In this document: piece by piece, positions 16,371-25,253 of the stretch
How the letters are laid out: each line of letters begins with the position of its first letter
Position numbering within the stretch: the stretch's first letter is position 1
Assembly: GCF_014298075.1 (NCBI RefSeq)
Contig: NZ_CP060418.1
Coordinates: 1,302,001 to 1,366,000 of the forward strand
DNA length: 64,000 nucleotides
Reading direction: 5' to 3'
Origin: Enterobacter sp. JUb54
Lineage (GTDB): Bacteria; Pseudomonadota; Gammaproteobacteria; Enterobacterales; Enterobacteriaceae
The notes under the pieces: generated by a model
The model's input: only the letters and a program-made list of their open reading frames with translations
What the model was told of the DNA's origin: nothing
Databases searched by the model: none
Made by a program: the position numbers and the translations under genes

Positions 16371-17657
16371 CTACTGAGCCTGATTACGGGCTTTGTGTTT
16401 GAGCAGGCGCATACTCCCGATGTACATCCAGAGCATAACCAGCAGCATGGCTGCCCCGGCGACCACTTTCAAACCCGCGATCAGATCGCCAGTCCCGACG
16501 ATATTGATCATCAAACCAAACAGTGCCACTCCCGTAACGCCTCCGACCTGCCGGGCGCATGCAAAAAGCGCAGAGGCAGACCCGGCATCAGCATCTCTGG
16601 CCTCAGACAAAATTAGCGTTGCCATGACTGGCGTGCCCAGACAGGTGCCCCCACCCAATAACATAGTTGGAATGAAAAGCTGCCACAGAGTCCAGCTGTC
16701 ATTGAGCAATAATAAGAGGCTGAACCCGACGAAACTCATCGCAGCACCTGTGACAACCAGCGTTCTGATGTTGAAAAAACGCGATAGCCAACCGCAACTG
16801 AAGTTGACCAATGCCGTAAACAGCATCATTGGCAGGAAAGCGAAGCCAGTCTGAAAGGCATCCAGTTTCATTTCGCCTTGAAAGAAAATGCTTAAAATAA
16901 AAACAGCGCCGTAAAACACTAAATTACAGATAAAACCGATTAATAACGCATTAGTGATGGTGCGGTTTTTAATAACGGCAGGTGCCAGGACCGGTATTGC
17001 CGCCCTTCTTTCTGATGCAACGAATAACCAGAGTGCTATCAGACCGGCAGCTAATGGTAAAAGAGTGACGGTACTCATCAACCCGTATCGCCCGGCCTCA
17101 GTAAGGGCAAACGTCATTAGGCCAAGCGTCAGCGCCACCAGAAATTGACCGCCAAAATTAAATTTTTGCTTAGCTGGTGTACTTTTTGGGGCAAACCTTA
17201 GGGTAATAATTATGCAGATGATCCCTACCGGAACATTGATAAGAAAAATACTTTTCCAACCCATTAATTTTATCAGCGTGCCGCCAAGTATCGGTCCGGC
17301 AGCCAGAGAGAAACCACCGGAAGCTGCCCACATACCTACGGCGTAGGTACGAGTGGCGGGATCGGAAAAATAGAGTTTTATTAGCGTCAGAGAACCGGGA
17401 ACCAGCAGCGCCGCGCCAATGCCTTGTATTCCCCTAAAAATATTGAGCATTAGCAGACTGGGCGCCAGTGCGCAGCCAACAGAGGCGGTAATAAAAATCG
17501 CTACCCCCGTTATGAATATTTTTCTGACACCGTAACGTTCTCCCAGTCTACCTGAACTCAATAGAAGCGCGGCAAACAAGAGAGAATAGGTATTAATGAC
17601 CCACTCGAGATCTGCAATATTGGCATGATAGGCCTGGCGAATGCGTCTGGCCAGCAA
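16371..17657 (-). pseudogene. DHA2-type MFS transporter, N-terminally truncated
   Basis: From about 17630 the frame follows a 14-helix MFS drug/solute exporter (DHA2 type): ADLEWVINTYSLLFAALLLS, SSGRLGERYGVRKIFITG, FRGIQGIGAALLVPGSL and later helices to the C-terminus. Family members begin with a first helix holding LDxTIVNVALP before the EWV motif, which is absent here. The preceding residues (LLARRIRQAYHAN) are the antisense of an AraC-family fragment on the other strand, so the 5' end was replaced by a junction at about 17632. Only TTG-type starts remain, so the protein is probably not functional. Confidence 0.7.
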
Positions 17658-17790
17658 AGCGCTCAGATCCTCCCAGACGCCGGTCGGTCAGATTGGTTTT
17701 TCGTTGGGTTATGGTTCGGAGAGCGCCTTCAGTACGGCATTCAAACGCGTTTACGGTTGTTCGCTACTGGAACATCGGCGGCAGGCTTAA
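17635..17790 (+). pseudogene. AraC-family regulator, C-terminal fragment
   Basis: The plus frame reads WRMRLASKALRSSQTPVGQI, then GFSLGYGSESAFSTAFKRVY, and ends RRQA before a TAA at 17788. This is the second helix-turn-helix of an AraC regulator; the rest is missing. It is positioned head-on against the truncated MFS gene, and the junction at about 17632 cut both genes. Confidence 0.8.
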
Positions 17791-17848
17791 AATGGGCCAT
17801 CCCCCGCTGCTGGTCAGCAATCCGCGCAAAAGAGAGGATCGCGTCCGT

Positions 17849-18757
17849 TTAAAGTTTTTCGGTAAGCTCGTGCTTGTAATCATTTAACACAGACAGTATT
17901 TCATGCAAATAAGCGTCTTCATTGCCTTTCTGCCAGGCAATGCTGAGAGGTAAGCCTTTGATTGTTTCTGGAAGTGCTAACGGTATGTATTTAATATTTT
18001 CTCTGTTCATCGTGTTATAGGATGAAGGCACCACCGCCAGACCTAAACCTGCCGCAACCAGGCTCAATATAGTCTGTTTTTCTTCAGCAAACTGAGCAAT
18101 ATGCGGTGTCAGGCCCGCATGTTTATACAAACTCATGGTCAGATCATGGCTATGCGGCCGGGTCCGACGATCGGGAATAATGATCGGTTCATGTTTAAAG
18201 TCTTCGATTGTCACTGCTGATCTATCGACTAATGAATGATTCAGCGGCACCGCCAGAACACAGCTTTCCTGAGTAATAAACTTGATATCAATCGACGCAT
18301 CTATAATTTGCGGCGCACGAATTAAAATGATATCCAGCCAGCCTGATTTTAATTTTGGCAACAGGTTGATGGTCTTATCTTCGATGATATGAATGTCGCT
18401 GGTTGGGTGTTTTGGCAAAAAACGGTTGAGTAACGCCGGAACTAATCCGTGTGCTGCGCTATCAATCGCACCAATACGAAATGTACGTCGCTCGTCTTTC
18501 ACTCTTTTTTTAAAACTCATCGCCAGCGCATCAAATTGGTCGATAACTTTACAGGCCTCATCGATAAATAAAGCCCCTTCTGAGGTTAACGAAACGTTAC
18601 GTGTTGAGCGATTTAACAACCGCACGCCGAGGTCTTCTTCGAGCAGGCGAATGAAGCGAGAAAGTGACGCAGGCATCATTTCCATTCTTTGGGCCGCCCG
18701 ACCAAAATGGAGTTCTTTACCCACAATCACAAAGCAACGTAGTTGATTTATATCCAT
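17849..18757 (-). CDS. LysR-family regulator of the tartrate operon
   Basis: This 302-residue protein has an N-terminal winged helix (MDINQLRCFVIVGKELHFGR, RAAQRMEMMPASLSRFIRLL) and a substrate-binding-type effector domain (FRIGAIDSAAHGLVPALL, GLGLAVVPSS). LysR regulators commonly control a divergent operon. The divergent genes here are ttuB-ttuC-ttuD, so the effector is probably tartrate or a downstream metabolite. The shared control region (18758-18887) is AT-rich, with a TATAGTTTATATAATCTA segment near the LysR start. Confidence 0.9.
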   Translation of the reverse strand: MDINQLRCFVIVGKELHFGRAAQRMEMMPASLSRFIRLLEEDLGVRLLNRSTRNVSLTSEGALFIDEACKVIDQFDALAMSFKKRVKDERRTFRIGAIDSAAHGLVPALLNRFLPKHPTSDIHIIEDKTINLLPKLKSGWLDIILIRAPQIIDASIDIKFITQESCVLAVPLNHSLVDRSAVTIEDFKHEPIIIPDRRTRPHSHDLTMSLYKHAGLTPHIAQFAEEKQTILSLVAAGLGLAVVPSSYNTMNRENIKYIPLALPETIKGLPLSIAWQKGNEDAYLHEILSVLNDYKHELTEKL

Positions 18758-18887
18758 TTTTATCTCGAAAAAGCATTATTCATATAGTTTATATAATCTA
18801 CTTCGGCTGATCTGACAAGCTAAAACTGCATACTGGAGTTGATAACAAAAAACCAACACAACCCTACACAATCTGGAGCAGGTTAAT

Positions 18888-20204
18888 ATGAACTCTCAAC
18901 TCGAAAAAAGGGTAATGCGTAAAATAACGCTGCGCATTATTCCCTTTATCATGCTGCTGTACTTCATCGCCTTTCTCGACAGAGTCAATATTGGTTTTGC
19001 CGCACTAACGATGAATCAGGATTTGGGATTCTCGCCAACAATATTTGGTTTTGGGGCAGGTATCTTCTTTCTTGGTTATTTTCTCTTCGAAGTACCATCG
19101 AATTTAATACTGCATAAAGTCGGTGCTCGTATCTGGATTGCCCGAGTGATGATCACCTGGGGATTAGTCTCTGGATGTATGGCATTCGTGCAAGGCACAA
19201 CCAGCTTCTACACGCTGCGTTTCCTGCTCGGCGTGGCTGAAGCTGGTTTCTTCCCTGGCATCATCCTTTATCTCAGCTATTGGTTCCCTGCTGCAAAACG
19301 CGCTCAAGTGACCGCGATATTTATGGCCGCCGCGCCACTGTCTACTGCATTAGGGTCCCCTATTTCTGCTGCCTTGCTGGAGATGCATGGTCTGCTCGGT
19401 TATGCGGGCTGGCAATGGATGTTTATCCTTGAAGCGATTCCCGCTGTCGTGCTCGGTGTCGTCGTACTTTTCTTCCTGACTGACCGCCCGGCTAAAGCCA
19501 AATGGCTGACGGATGAAGAGCGCGAGTGGTTAGAAAACACCATGCAGGCGGAACAGATGGCTACGGCGGCAAAACGAAGCCATACCAGCGCATGGCGTGG
19601 CCTGGCCGATATGCGAGTACTGGCGTTGGCGCTGGTCTATTTCGGCACCTCTGCAGGGTTATACACGCTGGGGATCTGGTCACCTCAGATCATTAAAAGC
19701 TTCGGTGCTTCGTCATTGGAGATCGGCTTCCTCAACGCTTTCCCGGCAATATTCGGCGTCATTGGCATGATTCTGTGGGCTCGCCACTCAGATCGCACGA
19801 AAGAACGCAGTTGGCATGTGATTGGTGCCTGCTTACTGGCGGCAGCAGGACTTATTTACGCTGGCAGCGCGGGCTCCCTGTTCACCGTGATCGTCGCACT
19901 GATGCTCGTCACCGTTGGGATTAGTGCATCCAAACCACCGTTATGGAGCATGCCAACGGTATTCCTTAGCGGTCCTGCGGCGGCTGCAGGGATAGCCACC
20001 ATTAACTCCATCGGTAATCTCGGCGGGTTTGTTGGCCCAATGATGATTGGTGTCATTCGCCAGCAAACCGACAGCTATACCTGGGGACTGTACTTTGTTG
20101 CCGGGCTGCTGACGCTCTCAGCCATGATTGTTCTGATTCTTTCTATTAAGGGGAATAAACCGCAAATGGTAGATATTCCCCATCCTCATACCCATAGCCA
20201 TTGA
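18888..20204 (+). CDS. ttuB: ACS-family MFS transporter, probable tartrate importer
   Basis: The 438-residue membrane protein has twelve hydrophobic helices and anion:cation-symporter family features: RIIPFIMLLYFIAFLDRVNI at the N-terminus, FFLGYFLFEVPSNLILHKVG, and WFPAAKRAQVTAIFMAA. It resembles TtuB-type tartrate transporters. It is followed by tartrate dehydrogenase and hydroxypyruvate reductase/glycerate kinase genes, so import of tartrate across the inner membrane is the likely role. Its stop lies 15 bp before the ttuC ATG, implying tight coupling. Confidence 0.85.
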   Translation: MNSQLEKRVMRKITLRIIPFIMLLYFIAFLDRVNIGFAALTMNQDLGFSPTIFGFGAGIFFLGYFLFEVPSNLILHKVGARIWIARVMITWGLVSGCMAFVQGTTSFYTLRFLLGVAEAGFFPGIILYLSYWFPAAKRAQVTAIFMAAAPLSTALGSPISAALLEMHGLLGYAGWQWMFILEAIPAVVLGVVVLFFLTDRPAKAKWLTDEEREWLENTMQAEQMATAAKRSHTSAWRGLADMRVLALALVYFGTSAGLYTLGIWSPQIIKSFGASSLEIGFLNAFPAIFGVIGMILWARHSDRTKERSWHVIGACLLAAAGLIYAGSAGSLFTVIVALMLVTVGISASKPPLWSMPTVFLSGPAAAAGIATINSIGNLGGFVGPMMIGVIRQQTDSYTWGLYFVAGLLTLSAMIVLILSIKGNKPQMVDIPHPHTHSH

Positions 20205-20218
20205 TCGGAGAAATACCT

Positions 20219-21307
20219 ATGCGTAACTACAAAATTGCAGCCATTCCTGCCGACGGTATCGGCCCGGAAGTCATCTCAGCCGGTGTTGAAGTACTGCATG
20301 CGCTTACCCGGCACGATCCGCAGCTGAAGTTTGATATCCAGACCTTTGACTGGGGCTCTGACTATTACAAAAAACATGGCGTGATGATGCCGGAAGATGG
20401 ATTAAGTACGCTGAAAAAATTCGATGCGATTTACTTTGGTGCTGTAGGTGCACCAGATGTGCCTGACCACATCACGCTATGGGGGCTGCGACTCCCTATT
20501 TGTCAGGGCTTCGATCAGTACGCCAACGTGCGCCCGACTAAAATTTTGCCGGGCGTTACTTCGCCCCTGCGCAACCGCGGCCCTGGCGATCTTGATTGGG
20601 TTATCGTGCGTGAAAACTCTGAAGGCGAATATTCCGGTAATGGCGGCCGGGCACACCGTGGTTTACCGGAAGAAGTCGGTACCGAGGTGGCGATTTTCAC
20701 ACGTGTCGGCGTCACGCGAATTATGCGCTATGCATTCAAATTGGCGCAGTCTCGTCCACGTAAGCTCCTTACCGTAGTGACGAAATCTAACGCCCAGCGT
20801 CACGGTATGGTGATGTGGGATGAGATCGCGGCTGAAGTGGCTCAGGAGTTCCCGGATGTACAGTGGGATAAAATGCTGGTTGATGCTATGACGCACCGCA
20901 TGACTCTGCATCCCGGCACGCTGGATACCATCGTCGCAACCAACTTACATGCCGATATCCTGTCTGACCTTGCCGGCGCGCTGGCGGGCAGTTTAGGTGT
21001 CGCACCGACCGCCAATATCGATCCCGAGCGCCGTTTCCCATCGATGTTCGAACCGATACATGGTTCAGCATTTGATATCACAGGAAAAGGTATTGCGAAT
21101 CCGATAGCGACGTTCTGGACAGCAGTGCAGATGCTTGAGCACCTGGGCGAACGTGATTCAGCAGCGCTTATCATGGAAGGCATCGAGTACGTATGCGAGA
21201 ACGGCATTCTGACGCCCGATGTCGGTGGAACTGCCAATACCGCTGATGTTACACACGCTTTGGTGCATTTTATTGAAGCTAAAGTACACCTATCTGAGAC
21301 CGCGTAA
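20219..21307 (+). CDS. ttuC: Tartrate dehydrogenase/decarboxylase
   Basis: This 362-residue enzyme belongs to the isocitrate/isopropylmalate dehydrogenase family: IAAIPADGIGPEVISAGVEV at the N-terminus, YANVRPTKILPGV, VIVRENSEGEYSGNGG, and MFEPIHGSAFDITGKGIANP at the NAD site. The length and the RENSEGEYSG form match tartrate dehydrogenases, which oxidise tartrate and can oxidatively decarboxylate malate using NAD and a divalent metal. The ATG at 20219 follows GGAG and is preferred to the TTG at 20201 that overlaps ttuB. ttuD follows after 2 bp. Confidence 0.9.
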   Translation: MRNYKIAAIPADGIGPEVISAGVEVLHALTRHDPQLKFDIQTFDWGSDYYKKHGVMMPEDGLSTLKKFDAIYFGAVGAPDVPDHITLWGLRLPICQGFDQYANVRPTKILPGVTSPLRNRGPGDLDWVIVRENSEGEYSGNGGRAHRGLPEEVGTEVAIFTRVGVTRIMRYAFKLAQSRPRKLLTVVTKSNAQRHGMVMWDEIAAEVAQEFPDVQWDKMLVDAMTHRMTLHPGTLDTIVATNLHADILSDLAGALAGSLGVAPTANIDPERRFPSMFEPIHGSAFDITGKGIANPIATFWTAVQMLEHLGERDSAALIMEGIEYVCENGILTPDVGGTANTADVTHALVHFIEAKVHLSETA

Positions 21308-21309
21308 TC

Positions 21310-22566
21310 ATGAAAAATGAACAGGCTGCAGAGATCCTGCGGGATATTTTTCAACAGGCCATTGATAGTGCCCGTCCAGGGCCAGTCATTTCGCCCTCTC
21401 TGCCAGAAAAACCCAAAGGTCGATGTGTGGTCATCGGTGCAGGTAAAGCATCTGCTGCCATGGCCGCGGCAGTGGATGCAGCCTGGCCGGATGTGGAGGT
21501 TAGCGGCGTAGTCGTAACGCGTTACGGCCACACCGTACCCGCCGGTAGGATCCGCATTCTGGAAGCGGCGCACCCGGTATCGGATTCGATGAGCCAAACG
21601 GCGGCCATGCTGATAGTTCAGGCTATTTCAGATTTGTCCGCCGACGATCTGGTCATCGCTCTGATTTCAGGGGGCGGCTCAGCGCTGATGGCTTTACCTG
21701 TGCCGGGTCTTACCCTTGCTGACAAGCAGGAAATTACCCGTGCTTTGTTGCATAGCGGCGCCAATATCAAAGAGATGAATTTAGTCAGGCGTCATCTTTC
21801 GGCAGTCAAAGGCGGTAAGCTCGCATTACTTGCCCAACCTGCACGCCTGGTGTCATTGATCATCAGTGATGTCCCCGGCGATAACCCCACCGATGTGGCT
21901 TCCGGGCCGACGATTGCGGATAACAGTACTCCCGCCGATGCTCTCAACGTGCTCGAACGGTATCGTATCTCTGTTAGCGAAGCGGTGCGGAAGGTTCTGT
22001 TGCGTTCTTGCGAGCAACCTTCCTTTCCTCGTAGTCAGGTGAAAATGATTGCCACGCCTTCAATGGCGTTGCAGGCTGCGGCGAAATCAGCCCGGCAGCA
22101 TGGTATTACGCCACTGATATTAGGAGATGCTATTGAAGGTGAAAGCCGTGAGGTCGCTATCGTGATGGCGGGAATTGCACAGTCAGTGAAGGCATATGGT
22201 CATCCCGTTAAAAGGCCTGCCATTTTGCTTTCAGGGGGTGAGACGACCGTTACTGTAGGCGCAGGCAAAGGCGGAAAAGGCGGACGCAATACGGAATTTC
22301 TGCTTAGCCTCGCCTGTTCCTTACAGGGTGAACCCGACATCTGGGCTGTGGCTGGTGACAGTGACGGTATTGATGGTACGGAAGACGCGGCCGGAGCAAT
22401 GATTTATCCCGATACGCTGTCACGAGGCAACCATTATGGTCTCAATGCCAGGGAATATCTGGATGCACACGATAGCTATAGCTACTTTCACTCAACGAAT
22501 GACCTGATTATCACGGGGCCAACGTTAACCAACGTCAATGATATTAGAGGGATATTAATTGCCTGA
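21310..22566 (+). CDS. ttuD: Hydroxypyruvate reductase / glycerate 2-kinase family (MOFRL)
   Basis: The 418-residue protein has the GckA/TtuD layout: VVIGAGKASAAMAAAVDAAW near the N-terminus, LISGGGSALMALPVPGLTL, KEMNLVRRHLSAVKGGKLA, and a C-terminal MOFRL domain (LLSGGETTVTV, GRNTEFLLSLA, AGDSDGIDGTEDAAG). TtuD proteins have been described as hydroxypyruvate reductases, while the same family includes glycerate 2-kinases. Either activity would move tartrate carbon from hydroxypyruvate/glycerate into glycolysis. It is the last gene of the operon and is followed by a strong terminator. Confidence 0.9.
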   Translation: MKNEQAAEILRDIFQQAIDSARPGPVISPSLPEKPKGRCVVIGAGKASAAMAAAVDAAWPDVEVSGVVVTRYGHTVPAGRIRILEAAHPVSDSMSQTAAMLIVQAISDLSADDLVIALISGGGSALMALPVPGLTLADKQEITRALLHSGANIKEMNLVRRHLSAVKGGKLALLAQPARLVSLIISDVPGDNPTDVASGPTIADNSTPADALNVLERYRISVSEAVRKVLLRSCEQPSFPRSQVKMIATPSMALQAAAKSARQHGITPLILGDAIEGESREVAIVMAGIAQSVKAYGHPVKRPAILLSGGETTVTVGAGKGGKGGRNTEFLLSLACSLQGEPDIWAVAGDSDGIDGTEDAAGAMIYPDTLSRGNHYGLNAREYLDAHDSYSYFHSTNDLIITGPTLTNVNDIRGILIA

Positions 22567-22569
22567 ATG

Positions 22570-22611
22570 CTCTGCTCTCTCTCTGGGAGAGCAGAGTTGT
22601 TAGTTTTTTAG
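22570..22611 (+). terminator. Terminator of the ttu operon
   Basis: CTCTGCTCTC (22570-22579) pairs with GAGAGCAGAG (22587-22596) as a perfect 10-bp stem, followed by TTGTTAGTTTTTTA. It separates ttuD from the convergent LuxR-type gene. Confidence 0.85.
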
Positions 22612-23207
22612 GTGGTTTTTTGTGCAAGTACATTGAGGAACGTTAATAGCTCAATGTCACTATGCAGGTTATATTTATTCATCACCTGGTATTTGTGCCG
22701 GAAAACGGTTTTGTAATTTAGCCCCATATCAATCGCAATTTCGTTAACAGATTTGCCTTCATAGTATTGCGTGACAATTTGGAATTGTTTTGTCGACATC
22801 TGTCGGCATTTACAGCTCAGACAGTCGGTGAATTGCATAAAATGCGGCGATGCCAGCCAGTCCCGCCACAGCAAAGAAATTGTAGTGTTCATATCCGCTA
22901 GCGAAGAGCGTCGCGAGACATAGACGATATCGGCGAAACAAGTAGGTGAACGTTCCGCGGATTCAGCTTCGTTGACGATCCCGATGATCACTCCCCTCCT
23001 GCGCAACCGTAGTTCCGGAAAACAGGTGTATCTCTCCCCCGGACGCAACGACAGGATAATAATATCAGCAATCGAGATATTGTCAGGCGTGTATTCATTA
23101 ATGAAATAGATGTCTTCATTAAAATTCTGAGAGAACAGGCTTTTCAAAAAATATTTCAGGCCGTAGCTAAAAAGGACATCGGTCTCTTTTATTAAAATGT
23201 TAACCAT
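22608..23207 (-). CDS. LuxR-type transcriptional regulator near fimbrial genes
   Basis: The 199-residue protein has a C-terminal LuxR/FixJ helix-turn-helix (QIVTQYYEGKSVNEIAIDMG, NYKTVFRHKYQVMNKYNLHS) and an N-terminal receiver-like region. That region starts VNILIKETDVLFSYGLKYFL but lacks the usual phospho-acceptor pattern. This architecture is common in regulators of chaperone-usher fimbriae. It lies 24 bp downstream of an EAL-domain gene in the same direction and next to two pilin genes. It is therefore probably a dedicated regulator of this fimbrial remnant, acting without phosphorylation. Confidence 0.8.
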   Translation of the reverse strand: MVNILIKETDVLFSYGLKYFLKSLFSQNFNEDIYFINEYTPDNISIADIIILSLRPGERYTCFPELRLRRRGVIIGIVNEAESAERSPTCFADIVYVSRRSSLADMNTTISLLWRDWLASPHFMQFTDCLSCKCRQMSTKQFQIVTQYYEGKSVNEIAIDMGLNYKTVFRHKYQVMNKYNLHSDIELLTFLNVLAQKTT

Positions 23208-23231
23208 TTAACACCGGTGTATAACGTAGTT

Positions 23232-23894
23232 TTAAACGTTGCTCAGGCCACATAAAACCCTGGAGAAATTGACATCCGGCGCTTTAGTCAGGGCAAAGTG
23301 CTGGTGGTGTTCGATGCCCTCTACCAGCGTGGACTTCACTTTTGTCAGGCAGTCTGCAATTAATTTTTTTAAAATGGCTTGGCTGTACGATGACGTACTG
23401 AGTAAACTCTTATCAATTTTTATACCATCAAACAGTACCAGATCGGACATTACGTCAGGTAAGTATTCAGGCAGTAAATCGTCCAACCAAATTTCGGCCC
23501 CGGTGGCCCTGATGCACTGCAGACTTCTTTTGAATGATTTTTTGTCTGCTGCCGACAGTGAAATAAAGCCTTGTGGATCCTGTATTTCTATCACCAGGCC
23601 GCGGCGTAAAAAGCGGGCAATGTGCCCTACCCATTCTTGTTGACAAAGTATTCTTGCGGGAACATTAAAATAATAACGCTTATGATTATTTATTTTGTTG
23701 ACTGCCTGCAGTTGCCAGCACAACACATTCAAATAAAAGTCCTCACTTTGATTGGCAAAGAAGTGCTCATGGTTCAATTCTGGATGCAATATGCTGAGAA
23801 CTTCCCAGGACTGTATTTGTTTTTCACGTAGCGAAAAAATGGGCTGAAAACGTATGCCGCATAAGGCTTGATCTGGGGATAAAGTAACAAACAT
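23232..23894 (-). CDS. EAL-domain protein, partly degenerate
   Basis: This 220-residue protein is a stand-alone EAL domain of the small YdiV/FimK-like kind. Several residues that hold metal and c-di-GMP in active enzymes can be seen: E in SWEVLSIL (EVL for EAL), N in YYFNVPARIL, E in LVIEIQD, DD in IWLDDLLPEY, K in IKIDKSLL, and E in TLVEGIEHH. The loop that normally reads DDFG is DDLL, and the final QGxxF segment is replaced by FSRVLCG. It may be a weak phosphodiesterase or a c-di-GMP-independent regulator. A good ribosome binding site (AGGGTG) precedes the ATG. It lies between the pilins and the LuxR-type gene, all in one direction. Confidence 0.8.
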   Translation of the reverse strand: MFVTLSPDQALCGIRFQPIFSLREKQIQSWEVLSILHPELNHEHFFANQSEDFYLNVLCWQLQAVNKINNHKRYYFNVPARILCQQEWVGHIARFLRRGLVIEIQDPQGFISLSAADKKSFKRSLQCIRATGAEIWLDDLLPEYLPDVMSDLVLFDGIKIDKSLLSTSSYSQAILKKLIADCLTKVKSTLVEGIEHHQHFALTKAPDVNFSRVLCGLSNV

Positions 23895-23932
23895 AAAGTC
23901 ACCCTAAGGAGATGTTAAAAATTAACCGGGTC

Positions 23933-24442
23933 TTATTGCCAGGTAAACTCGATATTCATGACGGCACGGAACGTACCCACTGTCGCGCTACCTTGCGGCG
24001 TGAAGATCCTGGCCGACATCGGGAATATGGCCGAGCGACTGCTGGTATTAATATTATTCAGCAATGAAGCGCCTGGAGCATAAACGATCGTATGGTCGCC
24101 GTTGGTGATCCGTAGCGCCAGATTTCCGCTTGAACCACTATTTTTCCATGCGGTTGAGTCAGAGGTATCGCCAGTACCGCTGAGCGTCGCCTGGACTGTG
24201 GTGGTTCCCGTAGGACAATTGGTTAATACTAAATTGAAATCTTGCCACGCGCCGGCATCACCGGCTGTGCGCAAATCCCGACGCTGCAGCGTACCGAAAT
24301 CAACCGTCTTGTTGACCGTGTCCGAATCTACCGTGCAGGGACTGGCAACCACGACGCCGGTTATTGACATACTGGCGTCAGCAAATACTAGCCACGGCAG
24401 AAATAACAGTATTATTCCATATAGCCATTGACCTTTAATCAT
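23933..24442 (-). CDS. Fimbrial subunit (pilin domain)
   Basis: The 169-residue protein has a signal peptide (MIKGQWLYGIILLFLPWLVF, ADA) and a type-1 pilin domain. The domain has ITGVVVASPCTVDSDTVNKT with the first cysteine, LVLTNCPTGTTTVQATLSG with the second, and a C-terminal beta zipper ending in NIEFTWQ with aromatic residues near the end. It would be exported and assembled by a chaperone and usher, which are not present nearby. An AGGAG site precedes the ATG. It is 42 bp downstream of a related pilin. Confidence 0.85.
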   Translation of the reverse strand: MIKGQWLYGIILLFLPWLVFADASMSITGVVVASPCTVDSDTVNKTVDFGTLQRRDLRTAGDAGAWQDFNLVLTNCPTGTTTVQATLSGTGDTSDSTAWKNSGSSGNLALRITNGDHTIVYAPGASLLNNINTSSRSAIFPMSARIFTPQGSATVGTFRAVMNIEFTWQ

Positions 24443-24484
24443 TGCTGTTCTCCTGTTTGCCCTAACGTATTGGGCGTAATGACA

Positions 24485-24979
24485 TTACTGATAGACAAAG
24501 GTCGCGGTTACAACAGAATTAATGGTGCCTGGCAGGACGCCGCCATTCTGGGTGTATGCCCGAGCACGTAATTTGTAGGTGTAGGCATTACTGGCAATGG
24601 TGCCAGACAGTGTTTTGCTATTACCTAACGGATCGCCCGCCTGGCTTTGTAATTGCACGGCGAGACTGGTTGCTGTTCCGGTACTTTGGTACATATCTGC
24701 GGGATTATTACTGTCTGCGGTACCGTGCATGGTCATAATAGCGACGGTGGTTCCTGCGGGACAGGCAGTAAGGTTGATATCAAAGTTAACCCATGATGTG
24801 GTAGCGCCAGCAGTTTGCAGACTCGCAGATTGAATATTCTGCCCTAAATCAATGGCTTTACTGATGCTGTCGCTACTTACCTGGCACGGAGAGGCTACAA
24901 CATTCCCTGTTATATTCAGCGTGACCGGATCTGCGGCCTGTACACTGCCATGAGTACAAAGAAAATAGGTTATCGCCAA
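24485..24979 (-). CDS. Fimbrial subunit (pilin domain), uncertain start
   Basis: The frame encodes a pilin closely related to its neighbour: LNITGNVVASPCQVSSDSIS, INLTACPAGTTVAIMTMHGT and a C-terminal TATFVYQ. Part of a signal peptide is present (SFSLAITYFLCTHGSVQA). The reading frame stays open only to about 25022 and has no ATG. A TTG at 24979 is the first candidate start and would give a short signal peptide. The 5' end may therefore have been lost or altered. It overlaps the ATG of a small plus-strand reading frame at 24979. Confidence 0.7.
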   Translation of the reverse strand: MAITYFLCTHGSVQAADPVTLNITGNVVASPCQVSSDSISKAIDLGQNIQSASLQTAGATTSWVNFDINLTACPAGTTVAIMTMHGTADSNNPADMYQSTGTATSLAVQLQSQAGDPLGNSKTLSGTIASNAYTYKLRARAYTQNGGVLPGTINSVVTATFVYQ

Positions 24980-25080
24980 TGAAAAACTATTCCGATCGTT
25001 TTGACCCGCGTCAGGGGCTGATGGCCTCCATCAGAAGCGGCGATCGCTTTGGCGGACGCATGGCATCTCGCCGCTGGTAA
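24979..25080 (+). CDS. Possible small protein, unknown
   Basis: A 33-codon frame starts with ATG at 24979 and reads MKNYSDRFDPRQGL, then RSGDRFGGRMASRRW, followed by TAA. It is preceded by AGG about ten bases upstream and overlaps by ATGA the end of a 10-codon frame beginning at 24950. It is followed 26 bp later by an excellent plus-strand terminator. The arginine- and glycine-rich composition does not match a known family. It could instead be the tail of a deleted gene whose terminator survived. Confidence 0.35.
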   Translation: MKNYSDRFDPRQGLMASIRSGDRFGGRMASRRW

Positions 25081-25105
25081 CCCCTTCTCTCTTCCTTCCC
25101 TAAAA

Positions 25106-25131
25106 GCAGCGACCACGGTCGCTGTTTTTTT
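25106..25131 (+). terminator. Strong Rho-independent terminator
   Basis: CAGCGACC (25107-25114) and GGTCGCTG (25117-25124) form an 8-bp perfect stem with a 2-nt loop, followed by seven T residues; the opposite strand has a weaker T run. No annotated plus-strand gene lies upstream except the 33-codon frame, so it marks an unrecognised or lost transcript. Confidence 0.85.
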
Positions 25132-25253
25132 GTTTCCGTCGTTGAGACCGGCTTACAGAAAGCCGTTTGAAGCACCCCGGTTATTGCTCTATGGTGTAAG
25201 TATCTTTTTAAAAACAATGACACCGGCAGCACGTCTACTCGTATGGCCTCTGA

